From Abelmoschus esculentus (taxonomy: Eukaryota > Streptophyta > Magnoliopsida > Malvales > Malvaceae): DNA of 64,000 nucleotides. The notes under the pieces were generated by a model, which was not told where the DNA came from, made no database searches, and saw only the letters and a program-made list of their open reading frames with translations. Shown one piece after another: positions 36,602-47,295 of this stretch (positions within the stretch are counted from its first letter, which is position 1; every line of letters begins with the position of its first letter). Made by a program: the position numbers and the translations under genes. Where the stretch lies: contig JAUCBN010000029.1 in assembly GCA_035048815.1 (NCBI GenBank), positions 15,988,501 to 16,052,500 of the forward strand. Direction: 5' to 3'.

Positions 36602-37267
36602 ATTGCTCTCGGTGTTTTATTAATCCATGGAAATGGTTAGTACTCTGTTTTTGTCATGTAATAGCACACTGCAGATTTTTGCTTAATTTTCCATTTTCTG
36701 TTATACTTTTGAGTACTGAAAAGTTGGTTTATATTTTTTGTGTGAATGTTGAGTTTGATATTCTATCAGCAATGTTTAGACACTAAATTAATTTGTTTTT
36801 ATTTTAGTTAACGTCATCAAAATATTGTTTTCATTTTTTTTCCACGTCTGTATTCAAAATTAAAAATATTTCATATTGATCACATAGGTGTAGTTCAATA
36901 TTTTTACTGAATTAAAAGATCATAGAATATAATCATATTATTCTTTTAATAGAAAAGTTATGGCATATTTATATACATTTCGTTTGGCCAAACTTGAGAA
37001 AAAGAGTAAATGCTTTTATGCATGAATCATATTATCTCAGATGAGATTTAATATAATTCAATTTTGTGTTGCTTCAGGGACAAGAAAAACGATTTATGTA
37101 TAATATAATATATCACATTATTGAATATGCTTATCTCAAAACTCGATATAAACAAAATATTATTTTTATTTCGTTACAATACTTGTCTCTACAACATAGT
37201 CATTATAGGTGTAGAGATCTTACAAATATCTCTTATAATTCTAAAGGCTAAATATGATCTATAGAAT
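36602..37267. other. Spacer after eS6
   Basis: 3' UTR to about 36780, then AT-rich DNA. Bases 37060-37250 contain a short open frame without any recognisable feature; I consider it chance. Confidence 0.45.
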
Positions 37268-37531
37268 AAATTATATTATAGGTCATTTTCGTTATGTTAT
37301 CCATGACACCAACTAATTAAATATATCAATTTAATTATTTTTTAAAAAATTTATATCTTATTTTTTGCCATGTGAATCTTCACTAAAAATTATTACAAAT
37401 TAAATTTAAAAACAATTTTTACCGAATGAAAAATCACTCGATAAAAAAAATAAAATAATTTAATAGATGTATTTAATTAATTGATTATATAAATGACATG
37501 ACTAAAATAACAATTACACGTAATATAATTT
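37268..37531. mobile_element. MITE with central palindrome (family member 3)
   Basis: The left end AAATTATATTATAGGTCATT pairs with the reverse complement of the right end, beginning AAATTATATTACGTGTAATT. Internal AACTAATTAAATATATCAAT and ATTTAATTAATTGATTATAT are inverted partners. The centre has CATGTGAATCTTCAC and AAAAATCACTCGATAAA. It belongs with 16053-16247 and 33611-33839. Confidence 0.65.
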
Positions 37532-37913
37532 CACAATTTATAAGATTAGTACATAATTTTTAATCTATAGGATTCTTACTTAATTTTTCCTATTATAGAT
37601 AGTTACCTTTTTAAAGTAATCCCTAATTATGGAATAATATTCGACTACTAAAATTATAATAAAATTTAATTTCATTATTAATTAGAATTTGAGTGAAAAA
37701 TTTATATTTATTTAAAAAATAATGTAATCTATTTTTACCTGTAATTAAAAAAAGTTCTTCAATGTGAATTTATATATAATTAAACAACAGGTGGTAAAAT
37801 AGTAATATTTCACCTAACCAGTGAATAATTGTCTCAATAATCAAACATCTCTAAAATAATATCTTAGAAAAGAGGGGGAGGGGGAGGGGGGGATTCTAGC
37901 ATTGAAAGAGAAG

Positions 37914-40900
37914 ATGGAAGGAGACGATGTAGACATGGCAGCTGCAGAATCTACTGAACCTGTAATTTTAGCAAATTTATTGTTCTTTTTATTTTTATTA
38001 TTAGCGTTTAAGGTTTTTCCTAGTTTAAGAAAACCCTAAAATTCTAAGCAACATCATGCAGGATCTCGATGACATGAAAAGGAGGTTAAAAGAGATGGAG
38101 GAAGAAGCCGTTGCTCTCCGTGAGATGCAAGCTAAGGTCGAGAAAGAGATGGGTTCCGTACAAGGTTCCTCCCCATCCGCTTTTCTATTTTCTTTATCAT
38201 TGCTGCACTATTTTGTGGTTATTAATTTGAATATAAATAGTTTGATTGACGCGCATTGGATTTTGACTTACGGATTCTTATAATTGGGATTTTGATTTTG
38301 AATAAAATCGATTTCCAATTGAAAGCTAATCCCTTACGGTTGTTAAATTTCATATTCTAAATGCTAGTATTACGTGGGATATTGAATCTAGAGTGTAAGT
38401 GTACCGTACAAGATGAATATTAGTTCTTTGTACATCTTTTCTTGTTGGATATAATTGAAATCACAAGAATTGAGATAATCGACCAATGTTTATTTCTATG
38501 CAAATAGATCCTGCTGCTGGAGCAACTGCATCTCAGGCAAATCGAGAGGAAGTAGATTCCCGATCAGTCTTTTTCGGCAATGTGAGTGTCTTTCCTTGTT
38601 TGTTTTGTTGTTCGCCTTTTGCATGTCTCCTAAACAGTGCTAATGGTGCTTTTCTATTCTTATTTTATCTTGGGAAGTTGATAGGACTAGTTCAGTCGTA
38701 ACACCACAATTTAACCATTTTCATTTAATGGGAAATGGCTTACTTTTTTGCTTTTTGTTTTTCCTAGATTGTGAAATTAGCATCTGATTTAACTATCTGT
38801 GTAGTATATGGCTACTTGCTGACATATATTTCTAAATAATAGAGGTGAACATACTCATTTTCTTCCTTACAGTCGACTTCCATGCTTGCAGCCTTCGTGT
38901 TGCATGTAAGGGGTTTTAATTAGTTCTAGACTTCTAGTGCGAAACTCATCTTGCTGAAACTTACCAGACTATGTGCTCTAGGAACAACTGAACTTTATTA
39001 ATGTGGCATTGTAATCTTCTATATTATAATTGGGAGGTTCTTATTCTTAAATCCTAACTAATTAAGCCAGACTATGTTGGGCCAAACGATAATAATAATG
39101 ATTAAGCCAACATGCAGTAGTGCTGGCATTCAGACAACCTTCATAGCTGAAGTTAAAATCTGGTTATAATTCAAATTGAGTTAACTAGTGTCCAACTGCA
39201 TTAGTGCATCTTGTTGATGCTCTGACTAAAAGCCACTTCCAAGCATTATCTTATTGGCTAGTGATACACTCCTGTTTGAGGGACATTCTTACAAGAGGTG
39301 CACCACATGCATGAAGAAACCAACCATGGAATGCTGCATAGTCCTCGCTTGTTTGTCTGAACTTGAAGTATGACAAAAAAAATGTACTATACTTGAATCA
39401 GATAGTCATTTGGAGCATTACAAGGAGTTTTGAATACAATGTGTGTTAGTACTTTGAAGTTCATTGCAATGTCAACTTTTCGTTATCAACTTCAGTTCTG
39501 TTTGAGTTCTGCTGACCATTTTTAATTAATTTTTTTTGGTCTCTGCAATGGTACAATTTCAGTTCTCTGTATGATGTTTCTATTGTGGAAAGAAAATGCA
39601 TCATTAAAGAGCGTTATCTTTTCTATAATATATAAGTTGTCATAAAGTGTTTTCTCATGAATTATAGGTGTGCTTCTTGCTTTCTTATCATTAAAGAGTG
39701 TTATCTTTACTGTGGTTTTCCAAATGAGCTTTACCTAGTTTGGTCTCATAGGGTTGACATGTCCTTCATATGGCATTGACCCTGATTTATGACAGTGAAA
39801 CTGGTATTATTCCTTAATTGTGCTGACCTCTCCGTAGTCCTTGCCTTTACCAAGTTAATACACTTTGAGGTCTATCAACTATTATAGGAGTGAGTAGTGT
39901 CTTTGAAATCCGAAATTCCAGGTTGCGATAACAATGCTTCTAACTAGGAGGGTTAGAATATGGTAACTTGACTACATTGTCCTCATGGCATATTTAACTA
40001 CAATGCACAACCCAACAAGTTTAATTTGATAGATGCACGAATTTATTTTTAGCTTATACCATTTGTTCTTCTCCCTGCTCTCCTGTAGAAATGCTCCAAC
40101 TTCTTATCTATTTACTACAAGTGAGCATTTCCTTTATATATCAAATATAAAGTTTGAGGATTTAGCATGGTGAAGGATTCTCAGTTTGGAATCCTTTGTT
40201 GACTTTATCTTTTACTACAATCGCAGGTGAAGATTCAAGTTTTTCTGCTTTAGTATCTGGGGTTGGGTGAAAATAGCTAATAGAAATGTTCTTGAGATAG
40301 GAAAACGTACAGGTCATTCCATATTTATGTGATTAAGAGAGAGGATAAAAGCAAGAGTGTTAAAAGTTTTGAGTCAAATTTTGAAGGAAAGAAAACTTGT
40401 AGTCTTTCAGTAAACAGAATATCTGAAGGCTGACAAAAAACAGAAAAATGTTTATAAAAAAAAAAACTGTAAAAGAAAGCATTTGCAAAAGCCTTTGAAT
40501 TTACTACTTCAGATATCAGGAAAAGTGAGGGAAAAAGGTATTACCATGGTAAATTCTTGTTGTGGTTTAACTTGAGCACTTGGCCTGGGATGGGTGGAGA
40601 AACAAAATTTGATTCAAGATTCCTGAAAATCGGTCTCAAGTCAGTTGAAAGGACGGACTTCGCTGTGTAAAGACTAGCAGTGGATATTTGCAGTTTTATT
40701 TGCAAATCAGAGTGGTGCTTTTGCTGGTGCTCAATGCTTTTCTTATGGTGAGGGGTCTTTGATCTCTTTTTATTTCATCACTTGAGACAAGTAGGGATGA
40801 CTGGTTTTTTTTTTCCGGTAACCATTTTTTTTTTGTCTCAACACCCCCTTACCCCTAAAAATGGAAACAGAACATGGATGAAGTTTTTTTTTTCTCCTTC

Positions 40901-41929
40901 AGTTTTAAATGCTAGTTTTTCAAGGGACGCATCTGGCATCTAATTATTTATTCTGCAACTTAATTAATATTATCGTATTTTACCTCATCTATCAGCAGTG
41001 TCTTTTGTGAATGTTAATTGCTCAAGAAATTTTAACCATTGGCTTCTTTAGTTTAGCTCCTTAATTAGAAACATCAGAGCACACTGGTCAGATAAATATG
41101 TAAGCTAGGAAGTGGTCTTTGTCGAGGGTGGTGTGACCTCTCTTGCAAAGGTTATTAGTCAGTACTCAGTAGATACTTGCTGCACAGGTGACCTTGTTTG
41201 CTACTTTGTCCATATTTTGAACAATGATTGTCGCTTGTTTCTTGTTGCTGTAATCGTTAATTTTTTAATATTCTGTTGTGCACATTTCACTGGATAAGTT
41301 CAAAACATTCTGAGAATGCAGGTTGATTATTCATGTACTCCTGAAGAAGTTCAACAACATTTCCAGTCTTGTGGGACTGTAAATAGGGTTACTATTCGTA
41401 CAGACAAGTTCGGCCAGCCTAAGGGTTATGCTTATGTAGAGTTTGTTGAAACCGAGGCTGTTCAGGAGGCTCTTTCTTTGAATGAATCTGAACTTCACGG
41501 CAGGCAGTTGAAGGTAAAGCATAATTGTCCTTTTCTATCATCTTCTCTTACCTCACTTTCCTTTTGTGAGTAAGAAACCAGTCCATGATTAAACTATTTA
41601 AACACAAACTGTTTTATTGATAACTCTTTAGATAACTGCTAAACGGACCAATATACCTGGGATGAAACAATATCGTCCACGTCGATCCAACCCTTTCATG
41701 CGACCTAGGGGTCCATTCATGGCTCCATATTTCTTTGCCCCATATGGATATGGGTATGTATTGCTGATGAGGTTTCCTTTCCTCATGTTAAATTTCTGAT
41801 TAGCTTCTCATATCTCAGTTAATTATTGAACTTTTCGTGTTTCCTTTCGCAACCTCTAAACTTCATCCTATATGGTGCAGGAAGGCTCCAAGGTTGCGCA
41901 TGGCAACGCGTTACAGCCCCTACTATTAG
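37914..41929 (+). CDS. PABN: Nuclear poly(A)-binding protein (PABPN1/PABN type)
   Basis: Six exons join in phase to 195 residues: 37914-37961, 38062-38164, 38508-38581, 41322-41513, 41632-41753 and 41881-41929. An acidic N-terminus is followed by a coiled coil (DDMKRRLKEMEEEAVALREM), which in the animal homologue stimulates poly(A) polymerase. One RRM follows, with RNP2 SVFFGNV and RNP1 KGYAYVEF. The C-terminus is Arg/Pro/aromatic-rich (KQYRPRRSNPFMRPRGPF, ending TRYSPYY). The family binds nascent poly(A) tails in the nucleus and sets tail length. The RRM is split between exons 3 and 4 by a 2.74-kb intron, much longer than the rest. The 5' UTR has a GGGGGAGGGGGAGGGGGG tract at about 37874-37891. 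Confidence 0.95.
38582..41321 (+). other. Long intron 3 of the PABN gene
   Basis: The 2.74-kb GT-AG intron holds no recognisable gene or transposon. Composition is ordinary and several T-rich stretches are present. Short open frames inside it (for example 41112-41297) have no recognisable domain. Confidence 0.6.
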
Positions 41930-42793
41930 GTAGTTGGACGATAGCAGTTGTTTCAAGTGTGCTACAAATTCTGGTCTATTTCTATGAGGATGAAGTAGGC
42001 AAATTATGTTTCTGCTGTATTATCTAATATAGACATGTTTTTATTTTAATGTTTGGCATGGTGCCTTTTTTATCGAGAATATTGTTGTTGGTACTTTTGT
42101 TTCTTTAGAATTTTAATTACCAGCGTTTTAGACTAATGTTTTTTTAATTAATAACTCGGATGTGAAAAAGAAAACACAATTTGACTCGACCCTAATCGTG
42201 ATTTCATAAAGTTGTTTCGAATAAAATTTGAGTTGTAAAATAAGATTTAAATAATGTATTTTTATTAGTTAGTATATTAATTTTTAAGTTTGAATTGTTT
42301 TTCAACTTTCATTCAAACAGTACATCTCATATGTAAAATTATGAAGAAAAAAATAGTGTATTATATATTGTTATAGAAAATAGTTTTATTATAATAAAAT
42401 CAAGATTAAATTACAAAATATACGAATGATAGGAGTAAATGTGTAATTATTTTATTTTTAACCGTCACATTATCAGTCTGATAATTTTTAACGGTCAGTG
42501 GCTATTTCGATATCAGTTTAATAGTTGACCGGTATATTTGTGACTTTTTAAAGTATTGTAACCATTTCGATACTAACCCCGTATGGTGACTATATGTGAA
42601 ATTTACCCAAAATATAAATAATCATATGTTATAAAAAATATACATTAAAATTCAAAGAGTATAAAAGTAAGAAAAACATTGAAATTGAAGTTCAACATTA
42701 TATGTACAGCGGAAAGAACCAAAATTTTAGGTTTGACTACCTCTAAACCATAAACGTCATAGCAAAATTAAATTGAAGACAATAGTTGTGTCA
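41930..42793. other. PABN 3' UTR and AT-rich spacer
   Basis: The 3' UTR probably ends near 42120. The rest is AT-rich; bases 42470-42600 have several ACCGT/ACGGT words. No coding signal. Confidence 0.45.
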
Positions 42794-42865
42794 TCCATTG
42801 TCGTCCAGTGGTTAGGATATCTGGCTTTCACTCAGGAGACCCGGGTTCAATTCCCGGCAATGGAA
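42794..42865 (+). tRNA. tRNA-Glu (anticodon TTC)
   Basis: 72 nt, no intron. The acceptor stem TCCATTG pairs with CAATGGA and the discriminator base is A. Box A is in GTCCAGTGGTTAGGAT, the anticodon loop is CTTTCAC, and the T arm CCCGGGTTCAATTCCCGG includes box B GGTTCAATTCC. Structure and sequence fit eukaryotic nuclear tRNA-Glu(UUC). It lacks a nearby downstream T-run: the next bases are AAATAAATCCTA and then the Mutator-like element. The likely original terminator lies at 44187-44196. Confidence 0.93.
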
Positions 42866-43024
42866 AATAAATCCTAGTGTAAATTACACTAGTGACCACC
42901 TTAATTTATTTAATTTAATCCTAATTTTAAATTAATAAATAAAATTAACCATCCAATCGATTGGTGACACGTGTCACCACCGGATTGGTGAATGATTAGT
43001 GGAAGAAATAAAATGTAGAGTTTT

Positions 43025-43100
43025 TTGGCATGCAATGGGATTTGAACTCACAACTTTCAACATAACAACCACCCTACAAACAAGTAAACCACTAGGCCAA
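43025..43100 (-). other. tRNA-like module (box A and box B), left
   Basis: On the minus strand the 5' end TTGGC can pair with the 3' end GCCAA. Box A-like TTGGCCTAGTGG and box B-like AGTTCAAATCC are at tRNA spacing within 76 nt. The anticodon region is not convincing, so it is not called as a functional tRNA gene. The sequence type resembles tRNA-derived SINE heads. Confidence 0.6.
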
Positions 43101-43157
43101 GTTACTTTTAGTATCATAATATAATCACATATATTATTAAGCGATAACGTTTCAGTA

Positions 43158-43690
43158 ATTATTCAAACAAAAAATATAAAAATATTTAAACAACGAAATT
43201 CAAATATTCGAATATTTAAACAACGAAATTCAAATATTCGAATAAAATTAAGAAATATTTAAATATTTTTATTCGAATATATGAATAAAAATCATGAATA
43301 TTTGAATTTAAAAATATTTAGATTTTAATTATTCGAACAAAAAATATAAAAATATTTAAACAACGAAATTCAAATATTCGAATAATTAAAATCTAAATAT
43401 TTTTATTTGAATATTTAGATTTTAATTTATTCAAATAAAAATCATAAATATTTAAATATTTTTTATTCGAATATATAAATAAAAATCATGAATATTCGAA
43501 TATTTGAATTTAAAAATATTTAGATTTTAATTATTCGAACAAAAAATATAAAAATATTTAAACAACGAAATTCAAATATTCGAATAATTAAAATCTAAAT
43601 ATTTTTATTTGAATATTTAGATTTTAATTTATTTGAATAATTAAAATCTAAATATTTAATATTTTTATTTAAATATTAATTGATTTAAAC
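43158..43690. repeat. AT-rich complex repeat block inside the Mutator-like element
   Basis: A unit containing ACAAAAAATATAAAAATATT and CAACGAAATTCAAATATTCG occurs near 43159, 43329 and 43530. Many short palindromes built on ATATTCGAATAT and AAATATTTAGATTTTAATT are interspersed. The block separates the two inverted tRNA-like modules and could form extended hairpins. Confidence 0.75.
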
Positions 43691-43774
43691 AGTTGACTTT
43701 TGTTAAGGTAATTCAAATTCTAAGAGATAACCATTTAATACCACTCTTTCAGATTTTATATCACAAAGTTCATA

Positions 43775-43830
43775 GGCCCAGTGGTTCAGCCCCTTGCTTT
43801 ATAAGCAAGGGTTCAAATCCCCTCTTGGCC
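43775..43830 (+). other. Truncated tRNA-like module, right
   Basis: A 56-nt sequence with box A-like AGGCCCAGTGG, a clean 5-bp anticodon-type hairpin CTTGC-TTTATAA-GCAAG (anticodon position TAT), and box B GGTTCAAATCC in a perfect T arm. The 3' end is TTGGCC. It is about 16 nt too short: the D arm is collapsed and the acceptor stem is only partly formed, so it is a tRNA-like relic, not a normal tRNA-Ile. Confidence 0.6.
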
Positions 43831-44094
43831 ATTGCCAGTTTATTTTCAAGCTTCCCTTCTTTCTCACCAACCAGGTGGTGACGAGAAAAATATATTAATT
43901 AATTATAAAAATAAATTAATAAATAAAATTAATCACCCAACCGATTTATTTTTATGATTAATTTAAAATAATAAATTAGAGGGATTAAATATGTAATTTT
44001 ACAAATTTTAATTAACGTCCACGTCATCACTGTTAACTTTTCCGTCAAAATTTTAACGGCAGTGACCAAAATAGGTAGGGTTTCAAAGTTGGGG

Positions 44095-44360
44095 TACCTG
44101 ATTGACGAGTTCTTTAGTTGGGTGGTCAAAATAAGTATCCCCAATTAGTTGGGTGGTCACTGGTGTAGTTTACCTTAAATCTTATGTTTTTTTTTTCAAC
44201 AAGGCGCTTGCAAACATTGCTTCTCATTACCTGATTGACGAGTTCTTTAGTTGGGTGGTCAAAATAAGTATCCCCAATTAGTTGGATGGTCACTGGTGTA
44301 GTTTACCCTAAATCTTATATTTTTTTTTCCAACAAGGCGCTTGCAAACATTGCTTCTCAT
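44095..44360. repeat. 133-bp tandem duplication
   Basis: Unit 1 is 44095-44227 and unit 2 is 44228-44360, head to tail, differing by only a few bases. Each begins TACCTGATTGACGAGTTC and ends TTGCTTCTCAT. The unit holds the last 81 bp of the Mutator-like element plus 52 bp of flanking DNA with the T-run, so the duplication is younger than the insertion. TACC follows each unit. Confidence 0.95.
44187..44196 (+). terminator. Displaced Pol III terminator of tRNA-Glu
   Basis: A T10 run lies 2 nt after the right-hand target duplication. Removing the element and one target copy would place this run about 13 nt after the tRNA-Glu 3' end, a normal position for an RNA polymerase III terminator. A second, slightly changed copy is in the duplicated unit near 44320. 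Confidence 0.55.
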
Positions 44361-44929
44361 TACCGACACTTTCTCACTTCTCAACACTCAGCAGAGCCAC
44401 TGTTTCAGATCACCCAGTTCTTTATCCAGGAAACATTATTTATTCTGTTCCTCGATACCCTTGGGTTGTTGTTAGGTTTTTGAATAACGTTAAAAATAGA
44501 TTAAATTAAATAAGAAAAATTATTTTAATAATTACTTTAAGGTGATATATATGTTTTTATATAACCTCCGTTATCCAACTACCTAAAGGGAATACTATTT
44601 AACCATATATATTAAACTAACTTCTTTAATCTCTAGTAGCTGCATACTTTTTTTTTGATTAAATAAAGTGAAGAAATATTAGCCAATAAAAGCCATATAT
44701 ATGCACCCGATTCTGGAATTAGTCACGATGTATTGTTGAAGGAAACACTGCCCTAAAAGTAAAATGTGAGTCTAACAGTATATCCGTCAACATTCAGGCT
44801 CGACAAATAAGATCAGATTAATCTGATCTATTCATTTTAAAATAATTATCTAATAATTATCTGTTCTTCAATTATATATAGGGTTTTGTTCTAACAGAGA
44901 AAACATCATTGTTGAAAGATGTCGTGCGA
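44361..44929. other. Spacer before the TOM-like fragment
   Basis: AT-rich. AAATAATTATC and TAATAATTATC words and an ATCAGATTAATCTGAT palindrome (44812-44827) are the only notable items. No gene start is seen. Confidence 0.4.
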
Positions 44930-45436
44930 ATGCTTGGTTGGTGGGATGAGATTGATAAATCCGAGGAATGGCAGAGATTCATTTCCTATTCATTGTCTGC
45001 TTCTTATGCTCTTGTTTCATTTGTTGCTCTGGTAATTTGAGGCTTTCCCATCATGTCTTTCAATGGGATTTGAATGAAACAAAATGTGGATCACATGAAA
45101 ACATGAATCATGATGTTTTTTCTGTAAAGCTTGAATCTTTTATGTGTTTCTCTGTAACTGTAATCTCATGTATTCGTTTGATGTTGGTGTTATTTTTCGA
45201 CATCATAATGTGTTCACAATGTGTTCGATAATATGCTACTGAGATTCATGTAAATCCCAACACTGCTAAATTTCACTGCAACTTGTACTGGTATCTGATA
45301 TTGTCCAAAATCATGATCCTACGATGCAAGATTATGGTTTCTAATGGGTTTTTAGGTAGAATTATGCCGAATTCAACGAGCAGTGAGGGCTGCTCTTTTC
45401 TGTTTCTACAAGAGTGTTTTCCTCACTAAATCCAAG
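44930..45436 (+). pseudogene. TOM1/TOM3/THH1-like membrane protein fragment
   Basis: Exon-like piece 1 (open from about 44890, first ATG 44930, ending at 45031 before GTAATTTG) reads MLGWWDEIDKSEEWQRFISY then SLSASYALVSFVAL. Piece 2 (45356-45436, after TTTTTAG and before GTATGTG) reads VELCRIQRAVRAALFCFYKS then VFLTKSK, in phase. Together they resemble the first transmembrane region and the start of the third exon region of plant TOM1/TOM3/THH1 seven-pass membrane proteins, host factors needed for tobamovirus multiplication. About 20 residues between RIQ and AVRA appear to be missing in frame, and no later exons follow. I consider it a truncated gene copy; expression is unknown. Confidence 0.5.
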
Positions 45437-46158
45437 GTATGTGCCGTTGTTTATCGTCAAGGCTCCGGATTTTAATCGTTACTTCTAGTGACTGAGCATT
45501 TGATAGCAGGGGCATGTGAACTTTCGTGTTTCGTAACAATGGCGGCCGGGTATTCGGAAATGAGTACAGGGGATAAATGAAAATAAATAACACTAAAAGC
45601 TGGATAAGAGATTAAACTCGCTAAATCTTTTAATATCGAATAAATAAATAATAATTTTTTTTAAAAAAAAAAACTATGTTAGCTGTATAAGGTGTTTAAA
45701 GATTTTACGTAGAAAATAGTCTTTAAAATTTATACAAAAGCTTCAGTGACTTGGGAAGAAGAGAGTGGGATGTTTAAAATTATCCTACTCAACGATCCAG
45801 TATAAAATATCAATCATTTTTGAAGTTTTATTTTTAATTTTTTTTTAGCCGAGTACCCTACACTAATTTTTTCCAAGACAAAAATCTTTTTCTAATCGAG
45901 TACCCAACTCAATAATTTTTAATATATATTTTATATTTTAAATATTTTAATATTTTTACCCGAAACTAAATTTAAATCTTTAAATTTGTTCTATATTTGT
46001 ATTATATACTTTTCAGTTTTCGGTTTAATTTTTAAAAATATTTGTGTTTAATATGCAATTTTTTAAATTTTAGAATTAAAAAAAAAATATATGAATCATG
46101 TATCTAGTACCTGATTTTTCGGATAACCAGGTGTAACAAACCGAGACATGGGCCGAGT
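45437..46158. other. AT-rich spacer after the TOM-like fragment
   Basis: Contains degenerate GAGTACCC words (45850, 45898) and A/T homopolymers. No further exon of the TOM-like fragment could be found. Confidence 0.4.
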
Positions 46159-46159
46159 A

Positions 46160-46725
46160 AGGGTCAGCTTAGCATTGCTTTTGAAAAGTGCAGTAGAAAA
46201 GTGTAGTGAGAAAGTATAGTGAAAAAATTCTTTTGAAAGTTTTAGTTTGAAAAATATGTATTTAATACTGCTGTCAAAAAATTACTTTTGAGAAAATAAA
46301 TAATTATTTTAAACATAATGTTATAAGTAAAAATATATATTTAAATGATAATAAAATTATTTCATATTATAATATTAACTTAAATTATGATAAAATATAA
46401 AAATATTAATAAATACATAAATTATTTTTGAAAAGTGCTTTTTAGAAGTATTTTTGAAAAAAATATATAATATAATTTTTAAATTAAAAAATAATTTATA
46501 TTAAATATAATTATGTATTTATAAAAATTAAATTATAATAAAATATAATAAATGAAGGTTAAAATTGTAATCTGATTCCTAAAAGTACTTTCCAACCGCA
46601 AAAGCTAAAAATTTTAACTTTTGCGTTTGAGTTGAAAATCACTTTTCAAACGTAAAAACTGTTTAGCACTGCTATTGGCCCAAAAACTGGTTTGAAAAGC
46701 AAAAGCAATGCTAAACAGAGCCTAA
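46160..46725. mobile_element. hAT-like MITE with long inverted ends
   Basis: The left side GGGTCAGCTTAGCATTGCTT then TTGAAAAGTG is matched by the reverse complement of the right side, AGGCTCTGTTTAGCATTGCT then TTTGCTTTTC. Inner blocks AAAAGTGCTTTT and AAAATCACTTTTCAAACG continue the pairing. The GGCTCTGTTTAGCATTGC end is frequent in non-autonomous plant hAT elements. The target duplication is not clear. No ORF. Confidence 0.65.
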
Positions 46726-47295
46726 GTAGGCACCTTGATGAATCGAGTCCCAGTAATAAACACTCTTAGAAGACAATCAGACATCACCTGCAGTTACCAT
46801 GAAACGTAAAATATAGTTGATAATTACTTATATTTCAAAATTTAATTTTGAATTAAAGTATTCCCAAGATTTCCCAATTTTCAACTTAATACTATTGTTT
46901 TATAAAATAATAATGAAAAAGAAATATTTGAACTGAAAGTAAGCACACAAAGGGAATCAATATGTTCATAATTAAACTCTAAAATGTCACACATAATCCT
47001 TCCTATCAACAGATATTACAACTAAATCTTCCTAGGAAACACTCGCATTGCAAGCTAGAATCAATAAATACTACACTCTAACCCTGAAGTTAACGAATTT
47101 ATGGGGTTAAAAACACTATTTTAATCTGAAAAAAAAAGTAAAACAGATGTTCCATGCTACCTAGAAACAAATCGAGATTTAGTACGTTAAGTGCTATACT
47201 TACAACAAGTTAATACACGTCATACTGCTGTAACAAAGATCGCATACCAGTTTATGTATACAGGTTGGATCGGTCAGGGCAAGGTTTGAAGGAGC
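46726..47295. other. CAMTA 3' UTR and spacer
   Basis: Ordinary AT-rich sequence downstream of the minus-strand CAMTA gene; the part nearest 47295 is likely its 3' UTR. No other feature. Confidence 0.5.

Larger units (their letters stand above)
42877..44175. mobile_element. Non-autonomous Mutator-like element with tRNA-like modules
   Basis: The left end GTGTAAATTACACTAGTGAC matches the reverse-complemented right end AGGTAAACTACACCAGTGAC at most positions, followed by CACC on both sides. A 9-bp target duplication flanks it: TAAATCCTA (42868-42876) and TAAATCTTA (44176-44184), differing at one base. Nine-bp duplications are typical of Mutator-like elements. Inside, in mirror order, are a left subterminal region, a tRNA-like module on the minus strand (43025-43100), an AT-rich repeat block (about 43158-43690), a tRNA-like module on the plus strand (43775-43830), and the right subterminal region. 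No transposase is present. The insertion lies 2 nt beyond the tRNA-Glu gene. Confidence 0.7.

Noticed and set aside
43158..43690. CRISPR-like array from the repeated units
   Set aside because: Units are irregularly spaced, AT-rich and palindromic, and the DNA is a eukaryotic nuclear locus.
43775..43830. Functional tRNA-Ile(TAT)
   Set aside because: Only 56 nt; the D arm is missing and the acceptor stem is incomplete, so it is called a tRNA-like module.
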